Shown here: positions 35,757-45,048 of the stretch, one piece after another
How the letters are laid out: every line of letters starts with the position of its first letter
Position numbering within the stretch: the stretch's first letter is position 1
Source of the DNA: Thalassomonas actiniarum
Lineage (GTDB): Bacteria > Pseudomonadota > Gammaproteobacteria > Enterobacterales > Alteromonadaceae
Direction of reading: 5' to 3'
Assembly (NCBI RefSeq): GCF_000948975.2
Contig: NZ_CP059735.1
Coordinates: forward strand, 5,392,603 to 5,456,602
Length of the DNA: 64,000 bases
Position numbers and translations under genes: made by a program
The notes under the pieces: model-generated
Told to the model about the DNA's origin: nothing
What the model saw: the letters and a program-made list of their open reading frames with translations, nothing else
Database searches by the model: none

Positions 35757-36698
35757 TTAATTGTTCTCCTGAGCAGCGGCATCTGCCTGGCCATTGCCTA
35801 TCAAACTGACAAATAATTCTTCCAGGCGGTTGCTTTTATTTCTCATACTGTACACTTCAATCCCCTGCTCGCTCAGCTGACTGAACACCTGGTTGATACT
35901 CTGGGATTTTTTCACATCCACTTCCAGGGTATGATCATCTATCATCCGGCTGTTGAAATCCGTTAATTGCTCGCAAACACTGCCTTTGGCGATATCGAGC
36001 ACAAAAGTTTCCATATCTAATTTCGCCAGCAAGGCCTTCATATTGGTGTTTTCAACAATAGTGCCTTTATCGATAATGGCGATATTGCGGCATAACATTT
36101 CCGCTTCTTCCAGATAATGGGTGGTTAAAATAATGGTGATGCCCTGCTTGTTAATTTCCCGAAGGAAATCCCACATAGAGCGGCGCAGCTCAATATCGAC
36201 CCCGGCAGTTGGTTCATCCAAAATCAATATCTTAGGTTCATGCATCAAGGCCCGGGCAATCATCAACCGGCGCTTCATGCCCCCGGACAGCATACGGGCA
36301 GAGTCGTTACGTTTATCCCATAACTCCAGTAGTTTCAGGTACTTTTCAGCGCGCTGGCGCGCCAGGGAGCGTTCGACACCATAATAACCCGCCTGATTAA
36401 CCAAAATGGTCATCAATTTTTCAAACTGGTTAAAATTAAATTCCTGCGGCACCAGGCCTAAATGGCTCTTGGCCTTTTCCAGCTCGGTATCGATATCATG
36501 GCCGAACACCTTAACCTTACCCGAAGTTTTATTCACCAGGGAGGAGATAATACCGATAGTGGTCGATTTACCGGCGCCGTTAGGCCCCAACAAGGCAAAG
36601 AAGTCCCCTTGTTTCACCGTTAAATCTATGCCTTTAAGGGCCTTAAATCCGCCTTTATATACTTTTTCTAAATGAGAAATTTCTAACGCGTGCTGCAT
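35757..36698 (-). CDS. yadG: ABC transporter ATP-binding protein YadG
   Basis: 313 residues. Walker A 'GPNGAGKST', the signature 'LSGGMKRR', Walker B 'ILILDEPTAG' and the switch histidine in 'ILTTHYLEEAEML' are all present. It pairs with the YadH permease to form a homologue of E. coli YadGH; the substrate is unknown. First gene of a three-gene operon with yadH and the TrmB-like gene. Confidence 0.94.
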   Translation of the reverse strand: MQHALEISHLEKVYKGGFKALKGIDLTVKQGDFFALLGPNGAGKSTTIGIISSLVNKTSGKVKVFGHDIDTELEKAKSHLGLVPQEFNFNQFEKLMTILVNQAGYYGVERSLARQRAEKYLKLLELWDKRNDSARMLSGGMKRRLMIARALMHEPKILILDEPTAGVDIELRRSMWDFLREINKQGITIILTTHYLEEAEMLCRNIAIIDKGTIVENTNMKALLAKLDMETFVLDIAKGSVCEQLTDFNSRMIDDHTLEVDVKKSQSINQVFSQLSEQGIEVYSMRNKSNRLEELFVSLIGNGQADAAAQENN

Positions 36699-36860
36699 GC
36701 TTAATACCTAAATCATTTGAACTTTACTAAATGAGGGAGCAGATCGCCTTTTTCAAGTAGGCACCGGGATATATTGTGACGCTTACCTGCCGGTTGAAAT
36801 CAGGACATAATTGCTCTGTGAAGTCCATTTCAACGCAATATACCGTCCATCCCTGGACAT

Positions 36861-36919
36861 AAAAAAACCAGCAATGTTGTTTCCCGAAATAAAAGCCGGG
36901 ATAACAAGACGGCTGGTTT
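36861..36919 (-). terminator. Terminator structure after efp
   Basis: On the minus strand AAACCAGC / GCTGGTTT form the outer stem, followed by a T run, and a nested CCCG/CGGG hairpin sits within the 39-base loop. It begins about 45 bases after the efp stop and precedes the yadG promoter region. Confidence 0.65.
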
Positions 36920-36964
36920 CATCAGCCCGGCCGAGATTAAACTCAGCCGGAAAACAAGCTTAAG

Positions 36965-37534
36965 TTACTTACCTGCGCGTGATACATATTCGCCGGAGCG
37001 GGTATCCACTTTAACCACTTCACCGATTTGTACAAATAAAGGCACACGAACAACAGCGCCAGTGCTTAAGGTAGCAGGCTTGCCACCGGTACCCGCAGTA
37101 TCGCCTTTAAGGCCCGGATCGGTTTCGGTGACTTCCAGCTCAACAAAGTTAGGCGGGGTTACCGAAATAGGTGAACCGTTCCACTGGGTAATGGTACAAA
37201 CATTGCCTTCCACCAGCCATTTTTCGGCATCGGCAACCGCTTTTTCATCCGCAGCGATTTGCTCGAAAGTGTCATTGTTCATAAAGTGCCAGAATTCACC
37301 GTCGGCATAAAGGTACGCCAGTTCGCTGTCCATCACATCAGCGCCTTCAACGCTCTCACCTGATTTGAACGTTTTTTCCAGTACCTTACCGGAAATTAAT
37401 TTGCGAATTTTCACCCGATTAAAAGCTTGACCTTTACCCGGTTTAACGATTTCATTCTCAAGAATGTTGCAAGGTTCGCCGTCAAGCATTATTTTAAGCC
37501 CGGCTTTGAATTGGTTTGTACTGAAATTAGCCAT
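36965..37534 (-). CDS. efp: Translation elongation factor P
   Basis: Relieves ribosome stalling at polyproline. 189 residues, one more than E. coli. Lys34 is in '[16 protein letters not shown]', the site that EpmA/EpmB modify with beta-lysine. Three OB-like domains: '[11 protein letters not shown]', '[13 protein letters not shown]' and '[10 protein letters not shown]'. It is divergent from epmB with only 35 bases between the starts, so their promoters overlap and may be co-regulated. Confidence 0.97.
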   Translation of the reverse strand: MANFSTNQFKAGLKIMLDGEPCNILENEIVKPGKGQAFNRVKIRKLISGKVLEKTFKSGESVEGADVMDSELAYLYADGEFWHFMNNDTFEQIAADEKAVADAEKWLVEGNVCTITQWNGSPISVTPPNFVELEVTETDPGLKGDTAGTGGKPATLSTGAVVRVPLFVQIGEVVKVDTRSGEYVSRAGK

Positions 37535-37569
37535 AATGTTCTCAATTAACGCAGAGATATAAATTAGAA

Positions 37570-38652
37570 ATGCCGCAGATAATAACCCAAATCAGCGAAC
37601 AATTGCACACTTCTTGGCAAAAAGAATTGGCAAATGTTGTGACAGATCCAAAAACCTTACTGGAAATGCTGGATATTGCCCCACAGGCCTATCAGGATCA
37701 CTTTAAGGCGAGGAAATTATTTCCGGTACGCGTGCCCCGGCCTTTTATCAAACGCATGAAAAAAGGCGATATTAACGACCCGCTGTTAATGCAAGTAATG
37801 CCGTTAAGCGATGAATTTGACCTGAGCGACGGTTATCTCACCGATCCGCTGCAAGAACATGATACCGTCGCCGAAGGGTTATTACACAAATACCGCCACC
37901 GGGTGCTGATGATAGTCAAAGCCGGCTGCGCGGTGAATTGCCGCTACTGTTTCCGCCGCCACTTTCCCTACGCCGATAACAGCCCGAACAAGGCCCGCTG
38001 GCAGCAGGCCCTGGACTATATCGCCGAACATCAAGAAATCAGTGAAGTCATTTTCAGCGGCGGCGACCCCTTGATGGCCAGTGACGAACATCTGGCCTGG
38101 CTGGTAGATAAAATTGAAGCTATCCCCCATGTAAAACGCCTGCGTCTGCACAGCCGCTTACCTGTAGTCATCCCGCAGCGGATAACAAAGGCGCTGGTTA
38201 AATTGCTTGCCGATAGCCGGTTGAAAGCCACCATAGTCTTTCATATCAACCACGCCAATGAAGTCGATGAAGCCTTTATCTCGGCAATAGAGCCGTTACG
38301 GGCTGCACGTATTCCGCTGTTTAACCAAAGCGTATTGCTTAAAGGGGTAAACGATAACAGCGAAGTTCTATGCCGGTTAAGCGAAGTTTTATTTGATAAC
38401 GGCATACAGCCTTATTACCTGCATATGTTTGATCCCGTCCAGGGGGCCGCCCACTTTGATATCAAAGAAGCGCATGCGGTAAAAATAGTCAATGAAATGC
38501 TGGCGGTTTTACCCGGCTTCCTGATGCCGAAACTGGTACGGGAAATTGCCGGTGAAGCCAACAAAACACCGATTAATTTAACTTATGGCATAACGGCAGA
38601 ACTTCTTCAGCCCGAACTGACGGAAAGTAAGGGAAATAGCGACATAAGCTAA
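37570..38652 (+). CDS. epmB: EF-P lysine 2,3-aminomutase EpmB
   Basis: Radical-SAM, PLP-dependent enzyme that turns alpha-lysine into beta-lysine for EF-P. 360 residues. The iron-sulfur motif C-x3-C-x2-C is '[15 protein letters not shown]', and the PLP/substrate regions 'FSGGDPLM' and '[13 protein letters not shown]' match the KamA family. It is divergent from efp, its target's gene. epmA is not in the window. Confidence 0.94.
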   Translation: MPQIITQISEQLHTSWQKELANVVTDPKTLLEMLDIAPQAYQDHFKARKLFPVRVPRPFIKRMKKGDINDPLLMQVMPLSDEFDLSDGYLTDPLQEHDTVAEGLLHKYRHRVLMIVKAGCAVNCRYCFRRHFPYADNSPNKARWQQALDYIAEHQEISEVIFSGGDPLMASDEHLAWLVDKIEAIPHVKRLRLHSRLPVVIPQRITKALVKLLADSRLKATIVFHINHANEVDEAFISAIEPLRAARIPLFNQSVLLKGVNDNSEVLCRLSEVLFDNGIQPYYLHMFDPVQGAAHFDIKEAHAVKIVNEMLAVLPGFLMPKLVREIAGEANKTPINLTYGITAELLQPELTESKGNSDIS

Positions 38653-38726
38653 CAAAACCTTATCTAATTTGGCATAATAAGCCGATAATGGCACAAGCAG
38701 CCGCTAAGCGAAAAATGTGAAGATAT

Positions 38727-39038
38727 ATGACTGAAACAGCAAACGTTAATCAACAACTCATCGAAAATATTTCTATTATCCTGAAAAAATCTCTGACCGC
38801 GGATGCCACCCTGCAGGATCTGCGGGAACATAAAAAAGCCGGTTTTGAAGCTATTTTTAAAAAAGACGCCGGCTTTAAATGCTCCGCCAATACTTTTCAG
38901 CCTTACGTCCAGGAAGTGGCGGATAACCTGCTGTACTGGCAAGAGCACCAGGATCAACCGACCCTGGTCACCTTAGTCAAACAAATAGAACAGTTATTCA
39001 CCGTGCTAGGCCAGTTTGAAAACAGCCACAGCAAATAA
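38727..39038 (+). CDS. Hypothetical protein, 103 aa
   Basis: Not recognised. A mostly helical, soluble protein with charged ends and no signal peptide; 'LREHKKAGFEAIFKKDAGFKC' and 'QEVADNLLYWQEHQDQPTL' are its most distinctive stretches. It lies 75 bases after epmB. A GGGGAATAA / TTATTCCCC hairpin follows, overlapping the end of the convergent gene. Confidence 0.65.
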   Translation: MTETANVNQQLIENISIILKKSLTADATLQDLREHKKAGFEAIFKKDAGFKCSANTFQPYVQEVADNLLYWQEHQDQPTLVTLVKQIEQLFTVLGQFENSHSK

Positions 39039-39045
39039 CATCACG

Positions 39046-39069
39046 GGGGAATAAGCAGGTTTATTCCCC
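39046..39069. terminator. Hairpin shared by convergent genes
   Basis: GGGGAATAA / TTATTCCCC, 9-bp stem and 6-base loop, just past the 103-residue gene and overlapping the stop codon of the DUF3016 gene at 39061. The T tract on the + strand is poor (TTGCTTT). Confidence 0.5.
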
Positions 39070-39588
39070 TTGCTTTACGGCAGCTACGACAGGAGAAAAA
39101 GTTTCTTCAAACCAGTCATCAAGCATGTTTTTTTCATAATTTAAAGATTCTGTTCGATGCTTTAACCGGCTGCCGCGCATAAAACTCATGTCTTTAAGGT
39201 TCACCTCACCCGAGCTCAGTACCGTTTCATCAGCAGCAAGTAACTGATAGGAAAACGTCATGCGCGGAGCATAAATTTCTTTAATGATCCTTATTTGCCT
39301 GTGGCTGCCAAAGCGCACATCTCCCGCCAGGTCGACATCAGTTACCTCAATTTTTAATTGTTGCTTTTCCGGCAACCTGGCAGCCAGTTTTGCAAAATAT
39401 GACTCAAGCTCTTTAAAAGTTCGTTCCTGAAAGCGCTTGCGGTTCTCGTCACCGGGGCGGATATCCCGGTATTTTTCCGGCTCCGTCCACTTAACCTCAC
39501 TGCCTGCGGCAAAAGCGGTAGACAAAGCCGTTGATGTCATCAGTAATAAAGCACCTGTGGTAATGATCAAGCCTATATGTTTTTTCAT
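39061..39588 (-). CDS. DUF3016 family periplasmic/secreted protein
   Basis: 175 residues with a signal peptide ('LIITTGALLLMTSTALSTAFAAG'). The remainder ('VKWTEPEKYRDIRPGDENRKRF...LKIEVTDVDLAGDV...KDMSFMRGSRLKHRTESLNYEKNMLDDWF') matches the DUF3016 pattern. Function unknown. It lies alone, convergent with the 103-residue gene. Confidence 0.85.
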   Translation of the reverse strand: MKKHIGLIITTGALLLMTSTALSTAFAAGSEVKWTEPEKYRDIRPGDENRKRFQERTFKELESYFAKLAARLPEKQQLKIEVTDVDLAGDVRFGSHRQIRIIKEIYAPRMTFSYQLLAADETVLSSGEVNLKDMSFMRGSRLKHRTESLNYEKNMLDDWFEETFSPVVAAVKQGE

Positions 39589-39766
39589 TATTAAATCCCT
39601 TATTTAAAGTTGCTATCAAGGTGGGTTATAGCAATGAAACCTCTATGGTATAAGACCACAGACCCGGGGAAAAAGTCACTGATAATTGTTATTTTTTGTA
39701 TAGATTTGTCATCAATGAATAAGGGATTGAGCATTCCCGGCCGGTTTAGCTGATGACCCGGGCGGG

Positions 39767-40375
39767 TTATTTAGCATTAAATTGATTATAACGTTTACGG
39801 ATTTCAGCCTGCAGTTCTGTTAATTCGTCTGCCGACAAGCGTTTGCCGATGAAATATCTATGAACATAAGCCATTTCATCTCCCGCCATGGCCGCCAAGC
39901 CGCACCAGAGGTAAGCCTGTTTATTATCTTTTTCTACCCCCTGGCCATGGTAGTATTTCATGCCCAGGTTGTCTTGAGCCAATAAATGTCCCTGCAGGGC
40001 GGCTTTTCGGTACCAATAAACCGCTTGTTTATAGTCTTGCTTCATCCCCCGGCCAAAATTATACATAGTACCTAAGTTATTTTGGGCAGCGGCATGTCCC
40101 CGCTTTGCAGCCTGCAAGTACCAATGAGCGGCTTTTTTGTAGTCTTGTTTAGTACCGCTGCCCTGCTCGTACATGGTGCCAAGATAAAATTGGGCTTGCC
40201 TAAACCCCGACTCTGCCGCTGTTAAATACCAGGTAAAGGCCGTTTTATAATCTTGCTTTTGATCGGCAGCCAAACCTTTAGCAAAATGCTCCTGCCCTTC
40301 AGCACTGCCTTGTGCCAAAGCAGCATTGGCCGAACTTGTCGCTATGATAAAAATAACAACCCACTTCCATTTCAC
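39767..40375 (-). CDS. Sel1-like repeat protein, exported
   Basis: 202 residues with a signal peptide ('VVIFIIATSSANAALAQ'). About four Sel1/TPR-like repeats with the pattern 'AAxxGxxxAQxxLGxMYxxGxGxxxDYKxAxxWYxxAA' form an alpha-solenoid, normally a protein-protein adaptor. The 3' end has a less regular helix region. It is followed (minus sense) by no close gene. The partner is unknown. Confidence 0.85.
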   Translation of the reverse strand: MKWKWVVIFIIATSSANAALAQGSAEGQEHFAKGLAADQKQDYKTAFTWYLTAAESGFRQAQFYLGTMYEQGSGTKQDYKKAAHWYLQAAKRGHAAAQNNLGTMYNFGRGMKQDYKQAVYWYRKAALQGHLLAQDNLGMKYYHGQGVEKDNKQAYLWCGLAAMAGDEMAYVHRYFIGKRLSADELTELQAEIRKRYNQFNAK

Positions 40376-40711
40376 CTTAATAACCTCCTTGTTTATTAAC
40401 AGTCAGAAAACTCCATCAAACAAAAAAACATCAAGTTTTTCCGTTTGGGGATAGCGGCTATTTATCTTATAACTCTATGTTGCTTTTAAATTTATTCAAC
40501 ATTCCCGTTAAAAAACACTCAAGGATGAAAAGACGCTTTCAAAAATTTAACTTTAGCTATACAGAAAACAACAGAATTATCCGTTACTGCTCACACTCCC
40601 CTTGCCCCTGTCAGCTAATTGTCGCTAACTAATAGCTGGCTGTAACTATCACTCAATATATTCACGACCTCTAAATTTTGGACTTTAGAAGCTTGATTAT
40701 AATCAGTAACA
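40376..40711. other. Intergenic region between Sel1 gene and kinase gene
   Basis: 336 bases, AT-rich. No reading frame with a ribosome site, no RNA gene and no good terminator were found. The Sel1 promoter must lie in the left part. Confidence 0.5.
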
Positions 40712-42055
40712 TTATCCAAATATGCATCGAAAGCAAGCGCCTTGGCTCCTGGTGACGTACACAAGATCACCGCCATGGTTGATCATAATCTGCCTGGAGA
40801 GACTTAACCCTATACCCGAACCTTGCTGTTTAGTGGTGAAAAAGGGCACAAAAATCATTTCAATAACATGTTTGGCAATACCGGCACCGTTATCCGTTAT
40901 TTCAACAAACAGTTGTTGTGCATCGTTTTTGGCTGCCGTGAGTTTGATTTTTCCCTGGCTGTCGCCATTATGCTCAATGTTTTCTACTTGGTTAAAGTAA
41001 AGAGTTAATGCTTCAATGGCGTTCTTAACAAGGTTAATGAGCACTTGCTCTATTTGCCCGCTATCTAACATAACCAATTGCCGGCATTGGATATCAATTG
41101 CTAATTCTATTTTGCTCTCTTTGAGCTCCCGGCGATGAAGCATTTGAATGTGCTCCAAAATAGTGTCTATGGCAACGGGAACTAATTGTGGCATGGGTAA
41201 ACTGCTGATCTGCCTGAAACTCGCGATAAACTCGCCTAAATGGTGAGTACGCGAAGCCAGTGTCTGTAGCGCAAAACTTAAATCTTGTTTACTTTCATCA
41301 TCGCTAAAACATAATTGCTGTGGGATAAGTCCTTCACAAGTCTGTGCTATAGAGGCGAGTGGGGTAATGGTATTGGCTACTTCATGTGTTAATACTTGTG
41401 TTAATCGTTTATAGGCCTGCTGCTCTTTATTTAACAGCATTTCGTGAATTGACTGTAAGGTCACTATTTTATGCTCTTTGCCTTGAATCTCGGCAATGCT
41501 TACCTGTAGCGTCAGGGTGTCTTGTTGTTCACCATGTAACCATTGTACCGTGCTGCGCAGGTTTTTTTCTGCAGCGAGTACCATAGTACCAATATGACTC
41601 AATTCACTGAGGTTTTTGATACTTTTTCCCATCAGCCGGGCGACCGCAGGGTTAGAGTCAACGACATTTCCTTTGCCATCACAAACAAGAACTGCAAGAT
41701 CGATATGCACTAACAGCGCTTTTAAAAACTCGCTTTGATGCTCAGCGGCAAATCGTGCCGATTGCATTTGTTGCTTAACCTGGTCGTAATACTCTCGCAT
41801 CGGATGATGGCGGGCGAATCCTAAGGTGTTATCACCATTAGCAAGCGCTCTAATAACTTGTATCAGCTGTTTATTTTGGCTTTTAAGGAGAGAAAATAAT
41901 GCGGCTGTGAAACTCACCGATAAAGTTAACACCAATAACCAGGCCGGTGATATGCCTGTCTTGATGTACATACAGGTAAGCAATACTACGCAAGTTATTA
42001 GCAAGACTAAGTTGGCGGTAAATATTATTAATGGTCGTCGGCTGATGTTGTCCAT
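40712..42055 (-). CDS. Sensor histidine kinase (NtrB/NtrY-like)
   Basis: 447 residues. Two N-terminal TM helices (~9-27 and 36-56), a HAMP-like linker, a PAS-like domain (~110-200, 'LVHIDLAVLVCDGKGNVVDSNPAVARLMG'), then HisKA with 'LTHEVANTITPLASIAQ' (phospho-His about 224) and HATPase with 'VLINLVKNAIEAL', 'DNGAGI' and 'GSGIGLSLSR'. There is almost no periplasmic loop, so it probably senses a membrane or cytoplasmic signal. It lies 67 bases downstream of its probable partner, the sigma-54 regulator, on the same strand. Confidence 0.92.
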   Translation of the reverse strand: MDNISRRPLIIFTANLVLLITCVVLLTCMYIKTGISPAWLLVLTLSVSFTAALFSLLKSQNKQLIQVIRALANGDNTLGFARHHPMREYYDQVKQQMQSARFAAEHQSEFLKALLVHIDLAVLVCDGKGNVVDSNPAVARLMGKSIKNLSELSHIGTMVLAAEKNLRSTVQWLHGEQQDTLTLQVSIAEIQGKEHKIVTLQSIHEMLLNKEQQAYKRLTQVLTHEVANTITPLASIAQTCEGLIPQQLCFSDDESKQDLSFALQTLASRTHHLGEFIASFRQISSLPMPQLVPVAIDTILEHIQMLHRRELKESKIELAIDIQCRQLVMLDSGQIEQVLINLVKNAIEALTLYFNQVENIEHNGDSQGKIKLTAAKNDAQQLFVEITDNGAGIAKHVIEMIFVPFFTTKQQGSGIGLSLSRQIMINHGGDLVYVTRSQGACFRCIFG

Positions 42056-42122
42056 TTTAATTGCTCTTCTATGTTATTTTACTCACGGTACATAGCTAAG
42101 CCTTGCTAAAGCATTTAGCCGG

Positions 42123-43523
42123 TTATAAATCGTACCTTTCCAGTCGGCGATACATAGCGCCGCGTGTTAAGCCTAATGCTTTAGCTGCCTGAGTGACATT
42201 GCCTTGATGGAATTTAAGTGCTGCCCTTACAGCCCGTTGCTCTAAAATTTCCAGGTCAAAGGTATCGTAACTATGATTGTTTTCAGCAGCTGCTTCGCTT
42301 ATTTGTCTGCCGGGCAACTCACAGGCATCTGCCGGTATAACGGCACGAATATCCACATATTCACTGTCACTTAGGATCACGGCTCGCTCAATAGAGTGTG
42401 CCAACTCACGTACATTACCAGGCCAGGAGTAACGGCAAAGTAACTCAAGGTCGCCGGGGGTAATGGATAATGCTCTTTTATATTTTTGATTGAAGTAATC
42501 AAGATAATACTCTGTCAGCAATGGGATATCTTCAATGCGCTCTCTTAGAGGCGGCAAGCGAATTTCAACGGTATTAATTCGATACAAGAGATCTTGTCGG
42601 AACCTGTTATCGAGCACCGCTTGTGGTAAGTTTTCATTGGTTGCGCTGATGAGTCGAATATCGACATCTATAGTCTTTGCACTGCCCACGGGTGTAACTT
42701 GACGGTTCTGTAATGCCGCCAATAACGTCGCTTGTTGCTGGGCGGGCAAATTAGCTAATTCATCTAAAAATAACGTACCGCCATGGGCAAGTTCAAAATG
42801 CCCTACCCGATCTTCTTTCGCATCGGTAAAGGCACCTTTTTTATGACCAAATAATTCACTTTCAAACAAACTTTCAGCAAGCGAGCCCATATCTAAACCA
42901 ATAAAGGGGTGGGCACTTCTGTTGCTCGCCATATGAATGGCGTGTGCGGCGAGCTCTTTGCCGGTTCCGCTTTCACCGGTGAGTAAAATATTGGCGTCGG
43001 TCTGTGCGGCTTTTTCTATGGTGTCAAAAACCGTTTGCATGGCAGGGCTCTGTCCCAAAAACTCAAACTTTTGATTGCTGAGCGCCTGATTGAGGCCTTG
43101 CGCTTGACGGGTGAGTTTATTGACCCTTTGTTTGTCTTTGGCATGAGAAAAAGCCGCTGCCACAACCCCCTGTAGCTGTTCATTTTTCCACGGTTTGGCA
43201 ATAAAATCGGCAGCTCCGGCTTTAATGGCTTCTACGGCAAGCGTAATATCACTGTACGCTGTCATCAATACCACGACAACGGCAGGGTCCTGGGTGATAA
43301 TTTTCTTTAACCAGTAAAACCCTTCCTGGCCACTTATTGCGTCATGATTGAAATTCATATCAAGCAAAATAACTTCTATTTGTTGTTCTTTAAGAAGTTT
43401 TTCTATGTCGAAGGGATTATCTGTGGTGATAACCGTTTGATAATATTGCTTAAGTAGTAATTTTACTGCAATTAAAATATCAGGATTATCATCTACAACT
43501 AAAATGGCGCCTTCCTGTTTCAT
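42123..43523 (-). CDS. Sigma-54-dependent response regulator (NtrC family)
   Basis: 466 residues. Receiver domain with 'VVDDNPD', phospho-Asp in 'ILLDMNF' and Lys in 'AKPWK'; AAA+ domain with Walker A 'GESGTGKE', the sigma-54 contact loop 'GAFTDAKE', Walker B 'GTLFLDELA' and 'RFRQDLLYRINTVEI'; and a C-terminal Fis-type helix-turn-helix ('TQAAKALGLTRGAMYRRLERYDL'). All functional residues are present. It is divergent from the efflux operon, whose upstream region carries matching sites. Confidence 0.95.
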   Translation of the reverse strand: MKQEGAILVVDDNPDILIAVKLLLKQYYQTVITTDNPFDIEKLLKEQQIEVILLDMNFNHDAISGQEGFYWLKKIITQDPAVVVVLMTAYSDITLAVEAIKAGAADFIAKPWKNEQLQGVVAAAFSHAKDKQRVNKLTRQAQGLNQALSNQKFEFLGQSPAMQTVFDTIEKAAQTDANILLTGESGTGKELAAHAIHMASNRSAHPFIGLDMGSLAESLFESELFGHKKGAFTDAKEDRVGHFELAHGGTLFLDELANLPAQQQATLLAALQNRQVTPVGSAKTIDVDIRLISATNENLPQAVLDNRFRQDLLYRINTVEIRLPPLRERIEDIPLLTEYYLDYFNQKYKRALSITPGDLELLCRYSWPGNVRELAHSIERAVILSDSEYVDIRAVIPADACELPGRQISEAAAENNHSYDTFDLEILEQRAVRAALKFHQGNVTQAAKALGLTRGAMYRRLERYDL

Positions 43524-43590
43524 CCAATCTATCCCTCTGCTGTGAATATCGGGTCTAACTCAATGTTATTTAGAGAGCTTAACAAGATTG

Positions 43591-43640
43591 CGTCCAAAAA
43601 TGGACACCAGATTACAACTAAGTGTTCTATAGGCGGACAC
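43591..43640 (+). promoter_or_regulatory. Two palindromic upstream activator sites
   Basis: CGTCC-N6-GGACA (43591-43606) and GTGTTC-N7-GGACAC (43622-43640) are related dyads about 32 bases apart centre to centre, roughly three helical turns. They lie ~70-110 bases before the sigma-54 promoter, the usual place for NtrC-type enhancer sites. Probably bound by the adjacent regulator. Confidence 0.6.
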
Positions 43641-43702
43641 CTTATCATAAAAACAAGGTTCGACTTCATCACAACCACCTGTATTTGTTATGTTTTATTT
43701 TT

Positions 43703-43718
43703 TGGCATGAATGTTGTT
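43703..43718 (+). promoter_or_regulatory. Sigma-54 promoter of the efflux operon
   Basis: TGGCATGAATGTTGTT: the -24 GG and -12 G are 11 bases apart, as in the consensus TGGCAC-N5-TTGC (one base off at the -12 C). Predicted transcription start is about 43729, ~50 bases before the HlyD-family gene's ATG. Confidence 0.7.
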
Positions 43719-43781
43719 CTATTTTCTTGGTAGCAGCAGTTTGCGTGACACTTAATACACGCATAGAGAGGAGTCGTCTTT

Positions 43782-45038
43782 ATGGACAAAAAAATAACCC
43801 GTTCACCACTACAAAAATACCTTAAAAAAGCGCTTTTGCTTGCGGGGGGCATTGGTTTTGCTGCTGCCGTATATAGCTTTAGTCAATCTGCTGCCGGCGG
43901 GCGTAGTCATAACTTAACCCTAAGCAGTATTACGGTAAGTCCGGTCACACAAGGGGCATTCGTTGATGCGCTTAGTTTACGCGGCCAGGTAGTTCCAAAA
44001 ACAACGATTTACTTAGATACCGTTGCCGGCGGTCGAGTTGAGCAGCGCTTAGTTGAACAAGGCGCGTATGTCGACAAAGGACAGCCATTAGTACGTTTGA
44101 GCAATACCAACTTACAGCTTGATGTGATGGGGCGTGAAGCACAAGTAACTGAACAGCTGAATTTCTTACGCAATACGCAAATGAACATGGAAACCAGCCG
44201 ATTGAATTTGCGTCGCGATTTATTGGAAATAAACCTGCAAATCAGTCACCTGGAGCGGCGTTTAAAGCAGACAAAACCTTTAGTAACATCGGGCGCCCTT
44301 GCCAAAGACAGGCTTGATGAGCTTAACAGTGACTTAACTTATTACCGCTCGAGAAAACAGCTCACAATTGAACGGCAAAAACAAGAAAACAGTATCCGCC
44401 AGGTACAAATTAAACAATTGGAAGACAGCGCAGTCATGCTCGATAAAAATTTAAAATTTGCCCGCAGAAACTTAGAAAACCTGTTAATTAAAGCGCCTGT
44501 AGCAGGTTATTTGAGCGAGTTGAATGTCGAAATTGGCGAGTCGAAAGAGCGAGGTGCCCGCTTAGGACAAATCGATATTCCAAATGAGTACAAGCTGGCC
44601 ATTGCCCTGGATGAATTTTACTTGAATCAGGTACAGCTAGACGCTGTTGTTTTGATCAAGCTGGAGACGGGCGATATTCAAGCCAAGGTCAGTAAAATTG
44701 ACAGCCGGGTCAATCAATCCCAGTTTCAAATTGAGGTCGACTTACCCAGGACGGATAGCAACATCAAACGCGGCCAGAGTCTTGATGTTGAGTTAATGCT
44801 TGGCGGCAATAAAGAAAACGCTTTACTGCTCAGCCGTGGCGGCTTTTTTACCAGCAGCGGCGGTAATTGGGCTTATGTACTTAATCAAACGGGTGACAAA
44901 GCCGAGCGCCGAAATATTCGTTTAGGTAAAAAAAATAAACACTACTTTGAAGTGTTATCGGGTTTGGCTTTAGGTGACAAGGTCATCACCTCAAGTTACG
45001 GCAACTTCGATAACGCACAACAATTACAATTAAATTAG
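43782..45038 (+). CDS. HlyD/MacA-family periplasmic adaptor of an efflux system
   Basis: 418 residues. N-terminal signal-anchor helix (~18-35), a lipoyl/biotin-like half ('GGRVEQRLVEQGAYVDKGQPLVRL'), a coiled-coil hairpin of ~110 residues, the second lipoyl half ('LLIKAPVAGYLSELNVEIGE') and beta-barrel domains. GAGGAG precedes the ATG. First gene of an operon with an ATPase and permease; it would link the inner-membrane pump to an outer-membrane channel, which is not encoded here. Transcription is probably from the sigma-54 promoter. Confidence 0.92.
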   Translation: MDKKITRSPLQKYLKKALLLAGGIGFAAAVYSFSQSAAGGRSHNLTLSSITVSPVTQGAFVDALSLRGQVVPKTTIYLDTVAGGRVEQRLVEQGAYVDKGQPLVRLSNTNLQLDVMGREAQVTEQLNFLRNTQMNMETSRLNLRRDLLEINLQISHLERRLKQTKPLVTSGALAKDRLDELNSDLTYYRSRKQLTIERQKQENSIRQVQIKQLEDSAVMLDKNLKFARRNLENLLIKAPVAGYLSELNVEIGESKERGARLGQIDIPNEYKLAIALDEFYLNQVQLDAVVLIKLETGDIQAKVSKIDSRVNQSQFQIEVDLPRTDSNIKRGQSLDVELMLGGNKENALLLSRGGFFTSSGGNWAYVLNQTGDKAERRNIRLGKKNKHYFEVLSGLALGDKVITSSYGNFDNAQQLQLN

Positions 45039-45048
45039 GGAAATAATA

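Noticed and set aside
43542-43825. Short plus-strand frames between the response regulator and the efflux operon
   Set aside because: They cover the dyads and the sigma-54 promoter and have no ribosome sites.
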